Source: an uncultured Archangium sp.
Lineage (GTDB): Bacteria > Myxococcota > Myxococcia > Myxococcales > Myxococcaceae
Direction: 5' to 3'
Assembly: GCA_946479335.1 (NCBI GenBank)
Contig: CAMLFP010000295.1
Coordinates: 1 to 7,109, forward strand
DNA length: 7,109 bases
Shown here: positions 1-5,322 of the stretch, piece after piece
Numbering within the stretch: the stretch's first letter is position 1
Layout of the letters: each line of letters begins with the position of its first letter
Program-made: the position numbers and the translations under genes
The notes under the pieces: generated by a model
Database searches by the model: none
What the model was told of the DNA's origin: nothing
The model's input: only the letters and a program-made list of their open reading frames with translations

Positions 1-351
1 CTCACTGACCTTGATCTCCCGCACCGCTGCGTCAGACAGCTTGCCGAGGCGATCGAGACTGGTCTTGGAGAGCTGCTTGCTCGACGGGTCGTAGAAGTTG
101 GCTTCGAGCTTCGGGCGAAACGACTCGCCCTTCCCGAGCGGGCCGGGGTCGAAGCGGTCTTTCCACATCGCGCCGAGGTCCTTCTCGATCTTCGACAGCG
201 GCACGCGCGTCTTGCCGACGGCGACCTGCAACAGCTTCGGGTCGCGACCTGCTGCTTTCTCCTGCGCCTTCAGCTCACGAACCAGCTGCGCGGGCGGTGT
301 GGTGCGCGTGAAGAACTTCTCGAGCGGAATCGTGGTCGCTGCGCGAGGCAT
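1..351 (-). CDS. Hypothetical protein, C-terminal part outside the window
   Basis: A minus-strand frame runs from an ATG at 351 to the left edge with no stop, giving 117 residues of an incomplete protein. The ATG is the first possible start: an in-frame TGA lies ten codons upstream (382-384) and no ATG, GTG or TTG falls between them. There is no good Shine-Dalgarno sequence; an AGGG lies only one base from the start. The visible part is hydrophilic and rich in Lys, Arg and Pro, with no signal peptide, membrane segment or cysteine. It begins MPRAATTIPLEKFF and contains KTRVPLSKIEKDLG and SLDRLGKLSDAAV, which look helical. I do not recognise the family. It lies 67 bases downstream of the transporter gene on the same strand, so it may be a distal operon gene or have its own promoter. 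Coding is supported by a frame-consistent codon pattern and the absence of any better frame. Confidence 0.65.
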   Translation of the reverse strand, partial: MPRAATTIPLEKFFTRTTPPAQLVRELKAQEKAAGRDPKLLQVAVGKTRVPLSKIEKDLGAMWKDRFDPGPLGKGESFRPKLEANFYDPSSKQLSKTSLDRLGKLSDAAVREIKVSE

Positions 352-374
352 GCCCTGACCGTAGCGGTCTCGGT

Positions 375-388
375 GGGTCGATCAACCC
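375..388. repeat. Near-perfect 14-base palindrome in the gap upstream of the left-edge gene
   Basis: The sequence GGGTCGATCAACCC pairs with itself apart from one G:T-type position. It lies in the 67-base gap between the transporter stop and the left-edge gene's start. A second inverted pair, TCAACC at 382-387 and GGTTGA at 410-415, overlaps it. No T-run follows on either strand, so it is not a canonical intrinsic terminator. It could be an operator for the left-edge gene, a weak transcript structure, or chance in GC-rich DNA. Confidence 0.25.
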
Positions 389-418
389 CTCGAGCCACGT
401 GCCTCCAGCGGTTGAGAC

Positions 419-1606
419 TCAGCGGTGCGTCGGCTCTTCGAGGCGCGTCGCGATCACGCCGGCGATGACCAGCAACACCACCGACGCGATGAGTGACGGC
501 GTGAACGACCCGTCGGCGGTGCGCGTGGCCGACATCGCGAACACGAAGACCACCGACGCCTGACCGCACAGCTGCGCGAGCCCGCTCGATGTGCCTTCGG
601 GCGTGGGCCGCGTGATCTCCGACGCGTATTGGAAGCCCACCGGCATCACGCCCGTCATCCAGAAGCCCGACCACGCACCCGCGGCGAAGAGCAGCGGGAG
701 ACTCGTCGCGAACGCGAGGCCCGCGATGCCGGGCGCACCCACGAGCAACCCGAGCACGATGTAGCGGCGCCGCTTGCGCTGCTTGTCTGAGAGCGCCGCC
801 AGCACGATGGCGCCGACGAGCCCGGCGACCAGGATCACCGCGCCGAGGTTCCCCGCGTCTTCGGTGGTGAACCCGCGCGGCTTCACGATGCTCTCGATCC
901 ACGTGGTGAGGCCGTTGAAGACGCCCATCGCGATGAAGAGGATCAGCAGGAACTTGAGGAACGAGCGGTTCTTCAACGACGCCTTCATGCCGTCGAACAT
1001 GAGCGCGCGCGTCTCTGGCTCACCGGGCTCGGGCGGCGTCGCCGGCTTCTCGCGCGCCAACGCGAAGAACAGCACCGAGGTCGCCGCTGCGACGAGCCCG
1101 AACCACAGTTGAATCGTGTCGAGCGCGTGGTGCTCCAGCAGCGCCGGCGTCGCCACCATGCCCACGCCGGTGCCCACCAGGTTCGCCAGCGTGATGACGC
1201 CGACCGCGGTCGCGCGCTCCTTCTGCGGGAACCACAGCGCGGCGCACTTGGTCCACGCGTTCAAGAAGAAGGGCTGGGAGATGGCGAGCATCACCGTGCA
1301 ACCCATCGCCAGCGCGTAGCTGTTGCCGACGAGTCCGCGCAGCGGCCCGAACACCGCCATCAACGCCGCGCCCACGCCGACGCCGAACTTGAACCCGCGC
1401 GTGTCGATGACCCACGACGCGGGGATCGACATCGGCAGGAACGCCACCATGAAGCTCATCGCCAGCGCGCCGATGGCGGTGTCGCTCACGCCGTAGAACG
1501 CCGCGGCCTTCGAGCTCACCGGCGCGTACGTGATCCACAACAACTGGATCGACAGGTTGACGAGCGAGAAGACCGTCAACACGACCCAGCGCCACGCAGA
1601 GAGCAT
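419..1606 (-). CDS. MFS transporter of the FLVCR/SLC49 type
   Basis: This 395-residue protein has about twelve hydrophobic segments, split by a hydrophilic loop at about residues 185-215, so it is a full-length major facilitator carrier of the inner membrane. Family features of FLVCR (SLC49) carriers are visible: RWVVL at the first helix, the FYGV stretch (37-40), a PASW..DTRG motif (62-71) after helix 2, and an EIT.P..EGTSSGL motif (330-343) late in the C-terminal half. Animal FLVCR1/2 carry choline and ethanolamine, and earlier work proposed heme export. Aligned by eye, Trp24, Gln111 and Gln349 fall at the three FLVCR ligand-site positions I recall (Trp125, Gln214 and Gln471 of human FLVCR1), while the site tyrosine in helix 7 appears to be Asn231. 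The substrate here is unknown. The ATG at 1606 lies 16 bases after the phosphoesterase stop, so the two are probably co-transcribed; no clear Shine-Dalgarno sequence precedes it. The subfamily rests on motifs read by eye. Confidence 0.9.
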   Translation of the reverse strand: MLSAWRWVVLTVFSLVNLSIQLLWITYAPVSSKAAAFYGVSDTAIGALAMSFMVAFLPMSIPASWVIDTRGFKFGVGVGAALMAVFGPLRGLVGNSYALAMGCTVMLAISQPFFLNAWTKCAALWFPQKERATAVGVITLANLVGTGVGMVATPALLEHHALDTIQLWFGLVAAATSVLFFALAREKPATPPEPGEPETRALMFDGMKASLKNRSFLKFLLILFIAMGVFNGLTTWIESIVKPRGFTTEDAGNLGAVILVAGLVGAIVLAALSDKQRKRRRYIVLGLLVGAPGIAGLAFATSLPLLFAAGAWSGFWMTGVMPVGFQYASEITRPTPEGTSSGLAQLCGQASVVFVFAMSATRTADGSFTPSLIASVVLLVIAGVIATRLEEPTHR

Positions 1607-1622
1607 GGCGCGAGACTGTACG

Positions 1623-2498
1623 TCAGCGCGTCGCGATGTCGCGATTGAGCGGCGAGCCCGGGTTCGAGGCGTATTCGGACCCGTTCCACGACCGGCGCTC
1701 GATGCGCACCCGGTGCGCCTCGGGGTCGATGTCGTAGACGTGGTAGCCGAACTGCTTCACGTGGAGGTCGGTCGCGCTCCCCGGGTTGATGATGGTGCGC
1801 CGCTGCGTCTTCACCACGTACGGCCGGTGCATGTGGCCGTGCAGCACGAGGTCGAGCGACACGTCGGCGCGGTCGAGGAGCGCCAGCACCTCGAGGTCGT
1901 CGCGCAGGCCGTGGTTGCGGCGGTCGCGCTCACCCTCGGAGCGCAGCAGCCCATAGTGCTGCGCCAGCACCACGAAGCGCGTGCGCAGCGACGGGTCGGT
2001 GAGGATCTCCTCAAGCTTCTTGCGCTGCGCGGCGCCGCACAGCCCCGACGAGTCGGTCAATCCCGTCGGCCGCGCGACGTCGATGGCCACGATGGTCACC
2101 GCGCCCACGTTCTTCACGAAGGGGAAGCGCCCGCCCTCGCTCAGCGCGCTGAAGTGCTTCTCGAACAGCCCCTCGGTGCCGCGCACGTAGCGGTCGTGAT
2201 TCCCGGGGATGACGGTGTACTTCTCGCGCTGCCGCAGCCGTGGGCCGAAGAGCCGCGCGACCTCGCCGAACTCCGCCTCGGTCGAGACGCCGGTGAGGTC
2301 TCCGGTGCACAGCGCGTGGTCGACCTGCTGCGCGTCGACGTCGGCCAGCAGCTTCGCGATGCGCGCGTCGCTGCCCTGAAAATGTTTGCCGCGCCCCATC
2401 AGCGTGTAGCTGGCGATGGCCGCGAGGCGCTTGAGCGCGAAGCCTCCCGAGAGCGGGAAGTGCGTGATGTGGATGTCGGAGAAGTGCGCGAGCTTCAC
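1623..2498 (-). CDS. Calcineurin-like metallophosphoesterase
   Basis: This 291-residue cytoplasmic protein has the full metal-binding set of the calcineurin-like phosphoesterase fold in the right order: Asp8-x-His10 in SDIHI, Asp67 in GDLTG, Asn100-His101-Asp102 in GNHD, His181 in AQHYG, and His220-x-His222-x-His224 in HGHMH, followed by the usual NPGS stretch (238-241). Such enzymes bind two metal ions and hydrolyse phosphomonoesters or phosphodiesters. The arrangement resembles CpdA-type class III cyclic nucleotide phosphodiesterases, but the substrate cannot be read from sequence. There is no signal peptide. The start is GTG at 2498, three bases after the manA stop, with GGGGA inside the end of manA about 8 bases upstream as a plausible ribosome site. 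The close spacing to manA and to the transporter downstream points to one transcription unit. The fold call is firm; the physiological role is open. Confidence 0.93.
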   Translation of the reverse strand: MKLAHFSDIHITHFPLSGGFALKRLAAIASYTLMGRGKHFQGSDARIAKLLADVDAQQVDHALCTGDLTGVSTEAEFGEVARLFGPRLRQREKYTVIPGNHDRYVRGTEGLFEKHFSALSEGGRFPFVKNVGAVTIVAIDVARPTGLTDSSGLCGAAQRKKLEEILTDPSLRTRFVVLAQHYGLLRSEGERDRRNHGLRDDLEVLALLDRADVSLDLVLHGHMHRPYVVKTQRRTIINPGSATDLHVKQFGYHVYDIDPEAHRVRIERRSWNGSEYASNPGSPLNRDIATR

Positions 2499-2501
2499 GC
2501 G

Positions 2502-3572
2502 TCAGATCCCCGGTGCGGCGCGGAACACCGTCGCGTGGCCTGAGAGCGTGAGGTGCTCGTCGGCGCCCACGAACACCGACTCGCCCTGCTTGAACGTCTC
2601 GCCGGCCAGCGTGACCGACCCCGAGATCACGAGGAGGATCTGCGCCGCCGGCGGCAGCGTCACCTCGCCGTCCACTTGCAGCCGCGAGAGGCGGAAGTCA
2701 TCGACCGGCGCCGCGTAGTCGTCGCGCCACACGCGCACCGGGCCGTCGGTGAAGTCCAGCACGCGCAGCAGCTCCGGCACGTCGACGTGCTTGGGCGTCA
2801 GCCCGCCGCGCAGCACGTTGTCGGAGCTCGCCATCAGCTCGATGCCCGTGCCGCGCACGTACGCGTGGAGGTTGCCCGCGGTGAGGAACAGCGCTTCGCC
2901 CGGCTGCAGCACCACGTAGTTGAGCAGCAGCGCGCCGATGAGCCCGGGGTCGCCGGGGTACGCCGCGAGCAGTTGCTCCGCCAGCGCGCACTCGCGCTCG
3001 AAGCCCTCGACCCGGCGCACCTTGGTCAGCGACACGCGCGTCTTCATCACGTGCGTGAAGAACGCCCGCAGGCCTTCGCGCTCCAGCTTCGTGGTGTCGA
3101 CGCCGAGGCCGCGCAGCAGCCGCACCGAGTCTTCCACCTTGCGGAAGCCGCACAGCGCGTGGAACTCGGTGAGCGCGCAGATCAGCTCCGGCTTGTGGTG
3201 GGGGTCCTTGTAGTTGCGGTGCGGCGCACGGAGCGGGATCGCCGAGGCGTTCTCCTTCGCGAAGCCCTCCCGCGCCTGCGCCTGGCTGGGGTGCGCCTGC
3301 AGCGACAACGGCTGCGCGGCGGCCAGCACCTTGAGCAAGAACGGCAACCGGCCTCCGAAGCGCGCGGCGACCTGCGCGCCGAGCAGCCGCTCCGGCGCCG
3401 CGGAGATGACCGCGTCCAACGGCTTGCCGCCGGCCAGCGAAGGGGCGCTCTCGTGCGCGCCGAGCCACAGCTCTGCCTGCGGTTGACCGTCGGGCGGCTG
3501 GCCCAACAGGGAGGGCAGGGCGTCGAGGCTGCCCCACGCGTAGTTCTGGATCTTGTTGATGAGGCGCAACAC
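2502..3572 (-). CDS. manA: Mannose-6-phosphate isomerase, class I
   Basis: This enzyme interconverts mannose 6-phosphate and fructose 6-phosphate, linking glycolysis to GDP-mannose and surface polysaccharide synthesis. The 356-residue length is normal to slightly short for class I enzymes. The protein opens with the family's NKIQNYAWGS stretch. The zinc ligands are visible as Gln92 and His94 (LQAHPS), Glu129 (KPEL) and His236 (GNLHAY). The catalytic arginine is Arg255 in the family motif VLRGGLTPKHVD (253-264). The C-terminal third is a second cupin-like part. The start is GTG at 3572, chosen because the family N-terminus follows at once; no good Shine-Dalgarno sequence precedes it. It is the first gene of a likely manA-phosphoesterase-transporter operon and is divergent from the Fur-family gene, with 78 bases between them. 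Confidence 0.96.
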   Translation of the reverse strand: MLRLINKIQNYAWGSLDALPSLLGQPPDGQPQAELWLGAHESAPSLAGGKPLDAVISAAPERLLGAQVAARFGGRLPFLLKVLAAAQPLSLQAHPSQAQAREGFAKENASAIPLRAPHRNYKDPHHKPELICALTEFHALCGFRKVEDSVRLLRGLGVDTTKLEREGLRAFFTHVMKTRVSLTKVRRVEGFERECALAEQLLAAYPGDPGLIGALLLNYVVLQPGEALFLTAGNLHAYVRGTGIELMASSDNVLRGGLTPKHVDVPELLRVLDFTDGPVRVWRDDYAAPVDDFRLSRLQVDGEVTLPPAAQILLVISGSVTLAGETFKQGESVFVGADEHLTLSGHATVFRAAPGI

Positions 3573-3596
3573 TGTCGGCGCCCGAAGATGCCCGCG

Positions 3597-3619
3597 TTTG
3601 CGCGCAGGGTGCGCGAAAA
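3597..3619. promoter_or_regulatory. Quasi-palindrome in the manA leader region
   Basis: CGCGCA (3601-3606) and TGCGCG (3610-3615) form a perfect 6-base inverted repeat around GGG. After one mismatch it extends by TTT (3597-3599) paired with AAA (3617-3619). It lies 25 bases upstream of the manA GTG, so on the minus strand it would fold in the manA leader if transcription starts upstream of it. It could be a protein site or a leader hairpin. No T-run follows the stem in the manA direction, so it is not a typical terminator. The function is inferred from position only. Confidence 0.4.
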
Positions 3620-3627
3620 AGATTGGG

Positions 3628-3640
3628 TTGACGTCGTCAA
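3628..3640. promoter_or_regulatory. Perfect 13-base palindrome, candidate operator or overlapping -35 element
   Basis: TTGACG and CGTCAA are exact reverse complements around a single T. The palindrome lies 10 bases before the first ATG of the Fur-family gene, inside the divergent promoter region. TTGACG also matches a bacterial -35 hexamer in both orientations. On the plus strand a poor -10 candidate would fall at about 3651-3657, which would place the transcript start next to the second ATG (3666). I see no convincing partner -10 on the minus strand. A dimeric repressor bound here could affect both divergent genes. The palindrome is directly visible; its role is inferred. Confidence 0.5.
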
Positions 3641-3642
3641 AC

Positions 3643-3659
3643 TCTAGATTATGTCTAAC
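3643..3659. promoter_or_regulatory. Irr-box-like inverted repeat over the regulator start
   Basis: TAGA (3645-3648) and TCTA (3654-3657) form an inverted repeat with a 5-base centre, in an AT-rich patch unusual for this window. Against the rhizobial iron control element as I remember it (TTTAGAA-N3-TTCTAAA), 10 of 14 defined positions match. The first ATG of the Fur-family gene (3651) lies in its centre, which fits an autoregulatory site overlapping the transcription start. I cannot search for further copies or score the match statistically. Confidence 0.4.
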
Positions 3660-4088
3660 GGCGAGATGAGCACCGACCTCGTCAAGAAGCTGCGCACCGC
3701 GGGCATCCAGCCTTCAGCGCAGCGTCTCGCGGTGGCGCAGTACGTACTGACCACCGACGCGCACCCGTCAGCCGACGAGGTGCTCGAGCAGGTGCACGAG
3801 GGTTTCCCCATGTTGTCGCGGGCGACCGTGTACAACACGCTGAACCTGTTCGTTGAGAAGGGGCTGCTGCGGCAGCTGGTGCTGGCGGAGGGCCGGACCG
3901 TGTTCGACCCCAAGCTGGAGCCGCATCACCACTTCATCGACGACGAGACGGGGCGCATCGACGACCTCGAGTGGAGCGCGGTGAAGGTCGGCGATGTGAA
4001 GGACCTCAAGAACTACGAAGTACGCGAATACATGGTCGTCATGCGTGGCCGGAAGCTCGGCGGGTCGCGCGTGCAGAAGAAGCGCTGA
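3651..4088 (+). CDS. Fur-family regulator, cysteine-free, Irr/PerR-like
   Basis: This 145-residue protein is of normal Fur-family length. The N-terminal winged helix (about residues 8-82) has AGIQPSAQRLAV and the recognition-helix stretch SRATVYNTLNLF (56-67), and the dimerisation domain follows. Equivalents of all five regulatory-metal ligands of Bacillus subtilis PerR are present: His38, Asp86, His92, His94 and Asp105. The protein has no cysteine, so the Cys4 structural zinc site is absent. The run His92-His93-His94, the LLRQ stretch before it and the basic tail after MVV resemble Irr, the heme-responsive Fur relative of rhizobia, which also lacks those cysteines. It probably represses or activates the downstream ahpC-ahpD genes in response to peroxide, iron or heme. 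The start is uncertain: ATG 3651 is the first possible one (in-frame TAG at 3645), but ATG 3666 (MSTDLVKKLR) is equally plausible and would free the operator-like repeat. Neither has a good ribosome site, so leaderless initiation is possible. Confidence 0.92.
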   Translation: MSNGEMSTDLVKKLRTAGIQPSAQRLAVAQYVLTTDAHPSADEVLEQVHEGFPMLSRATVYNTLNLFVEKGLLRQLVLAEGRTVFDPKLEPHHHFIDDETGRIDDLEWSAVKVGDVKDLKNYEVREYMVVMRGRKLGGSRVQKKR

Positions 4089-4126
4089 GCCCATTCAACC
4101 CATCAACCAACGCAGCACCACCACAC

Positions 4127-4132
4127 TGGAGA
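4127..4132 (+). promoter_or_regulatory. Ribosome binding site of ahpC
   Basis: TGGAGA lies 7 bases before the ATG at 4140 and is one of the two clear Shine-Dalgarno sequences in the window. The 51-base gap behind the Fur-family gene shows no hairpin, palindrome or convincing promoter, which supports read-through from the regulator into ahpC. Confidence 0.7.
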
Positions 4133-4139
4133 AATACCC

Positions 4140-4691
4140 ATGTTGAGCCCTGGAACCAAAGCGCCTGCCTTCACCTCGACCGCCTGCGTGAGCCTCGAGA
4201 AGGGCAAGGAGTTCAAGAAGATCAACCTGTCCGACTACAAGGGGAAGTGGGTCGTCCTCTACACGTACCCGAAGGACTTCACGTTCATCTGCCCGACGGA
4301 GATCGTCGACTTCGACAACAAGGCGAAGGCCTTCGCGGAGCGCGACGCGGTCGTCCTCGGTGGCTCGACCGACAACGAGTTCAGCCACCTCGCGTGGCGC
4401 CAGCAGCACGCTGACCTGAAGAAGATCAACCACCCGCTGCTGCACGTCGGCCCGGAGTTCGCGGCGGCGTACAGCCTCCTGCAGCCGGCCGAGGGCGTGG
4501 CCCTCCGCGCGACGTACATCATCGACCCTGACGGCGTGGTCCGCTACGCGTCGGCCAACGACCTCTCGGTCGGCCGCAACGTCGACGAGGTGCTGCGTGT
4601 GCTCGACGGGTTGCAGACCGGCGAGCTCTGCGCCTGCAACTGGAAGAAGGGCGAAGAGACGCTGACCGCCAAGCTGGCCAAGGCGAGCTGA
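4140..4691 (+). CDS. ahpC: Peroxiredoxin AhpC, AhpD-coupled type
   Basis: This is a two-cysteine peroxiredoxin of 183 residues that reduces hydrogen peroxide, alkyl hydroperoxides and probably peroxynitrite in the cytoplasm. The peroxidatic cysteine is Cys51 in PKDFTFICPTE, with Pro44 and Thr48 of the active-site motif and a supporting Arg123. The resolving region near the C-terminus reads ELCACNWKKG, with Cys164 and Cys166. That paired cysteine arrangement and the preceding SVGRNVDEVLRVLD stretch closely match Mycobacterium tuberculosis AhpC (Cys61, Cys174 and Cys176), which is reduced by AhpD rather than by the flavoprotein AhpF. The ahpD gene follows directly and no ahpF is visible, which agrees. 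A further Cys16 lies near the N-terminus. The gene follows the Fur-family regulator by 51 bases and is probably co-transcribed with it. Confidence 0.97.
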   Translation: MLSPGTKAPAFTSTACVSLEKGKEFKKINLSDYKGKWVVLYTYPKDFTFICPTEIVDFDNKAKAFAERDAVVLGGSTDNEFSHLAWRQQHADLKKINHPLLHVGPEFAAAYSLLQPAEGVALRATYIIDPDGVVRYASANDLSVGRNVDEVLRVLDGLQTGELCACNWKKGEETLTAKLAKAS

Positions 4692-4706
4692 AGACCCCGG
4701 AGTTCA

Positions 4707-4743
4707 TCGGGCGTGGTGCGAAGCGTTCTTCCGCCACGCCCGA
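4707..4743 (+). other. Strong hairpin between ahpC and ahpD
   Basis: TCGGGCGTGG (4707-4716) pairs perfectly with CCACGCCCGA (4734-4743). Inside, a T:G and a G:C pair continue the stem. After a single bulged C (4719), GAAG (4720-4723) pairs with CTTC (4728-4731) around a CGTT tetraloop. The result is a 16-pair stem with one bulge in an 87-base gap. No T-run follows, so full intrinsic termination is unlikely. It may set the AhpC:AhpD ratio by partial termination, RNA processing or protection of the ahpC 3' end. The fold is read directly; the function is inferred. Confidence 0.7.
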
Positions 4744-4763
4744 GTCATGTCCAGACACCCACG

Positions 4764-4770
4764 AAAGGAA
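4764..4770 (+). promoter_or_regulatory. Ribosome binding site that fixes the ahpD start
   Basis: AAAGGAA lies 8 bases before the ATG at 4779. This supports 4779 as the start over the longer in-frame ATG at 4713, which lies inside the hairpin and would add residues not found in AhpD proteins. Confidence 0.75.
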
Positions 4771-4778
4771 ACGAAGTC

Positions 4779-5306
4779 ATGGAGCAGCTGAACCAACTGC
4801 GCGAGCAGATCCCCGATGCGGGCAAGGACATCCGCATCAACTTGACCAACGTGCTGCAGCCCGGCGCGCTCAACGCCGATCAGACCTGGGGCGTGGCCAT
4901 CACCAGCGCGTACACCGCGCGCAACGAGGCGCTGACCAAAGCGGTGCTGGCTGACGCGCGCGCCGCCGGCATCGGGGAGCCCGTCATCGAAGACGCGAAG
5001 GCCGCCGCGATCTTGATGGGCATGAACAACGTCTACTACCGCTTCAAACACATCATCGGCAAAGAGGAGTACGGCCAGAAGCCGGCGCGGCTGCGCATGA
5101 TGCGCCTCAAGCAGGCGGCGACCAACCAGCCCGACTTCGAGCTGTTCTGCATGGCCGCGTCAGCCATCAACAACTGCCAGGCCTGCCTGAACTCCCACGA
5201 AGCGGTGGTGCTCGAAGGCGGCCTGACGACTGATCAGGTGCACGACGCCGTGCGCATCGCCGCGGTCATCCACGCCGCGGCGATCGGGCTCGAGTCGAAC
5301 TTCTGA
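4779..5306 (+). CDS. ahpD: Alkyl hydroperoxidase / AhpC reductase AhpD
   Basis: This 175-residue, all-helical cytoplasmic protein uses a CxxC centre to re-reduce oxidised AhpC; in mycobacteria it is recharged by lipoylated dihydrolipoamide acyltransferase (DlaT) and lipoamide dehydrogenase. The active site reads NNCQACLNSHE, with Cys133, Cys136 and His140. Glu121 is the upstream acid (equivalents in M. tuberculosis: Cys130, Cys133, His137 and Glu118). The mycobacterial His132 between the cysteines is replaced by Ala135, so the proton relay differs. The length is close to the 177 residues of the mycobacterial protein. The ATG at 4779 is chosen from the Shine-Dalgarno sequence and the family N-terminus. 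The gene lies 87 bases after ahpC, separated by a strong hairpin. It ends 16 bases from a convergent gene, and I see no intrinsic terminator in that gap. Confidence 0.96.
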   Translation: MEQLNQLREQIPDAGKDIRINLTNVLQPGALNADQTWGVAITSAYTARNEALTKAVLADARAAGIGEPVIEDAKAAAILMGMNNVYYRFKHIIGKEEYGQKPARLRMMRLKQAATNQPDFELFCMAASAINNCQACLNSHEAVVLEGGLTTDQVHDAVRIAAVIHAAAIGLESNF

Positions 5307-5322
5307 AGTACGCCGGAGGAGG

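Noticed and set aside
98..358. Plus-strand open frame of 86 residues at the left edge
   Set aside because: It is Ser/Arg/Phe-rich with no motif, and the minus-strand frame here has better composition and continues through the edge.
1530..2543. Long plus-strand open frame of 337 residues opposite the phosphoesterase
   Set aside because: Its product is Arg/Val/His-rich low-complexity sequence with no motif. The minus-strand gene carries a complete catalytic motif set, so this is a GC-driven shadow.
2553..3647. Long plus-strand open frame of 364 residues opposite manA
   Set aside because: It is Arg/Gln/Leu-rich with no domain signal and lies fully opposite a clear mannose-6-phosphate isomerase.
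4707..4743. Classical Rho-independent terminator after ahpC
   Set aside because: The stem is strong but is not followed by a T-rich tract, so I list it as a hairpin of unknown role.
4713..4778. Longer ahpD start at ATG 4713
   Set aside because: The ATG lies inside the intergenic hairpin, the added residues do not match AhpD, and ATG 4779 has a good AAAGGAA ribosome site.
5307..5322. Possible bidirectional terminator between ahpD and the convergent small gene
   Set aside because: The 16-base gap has no inverted repeat or T-run.
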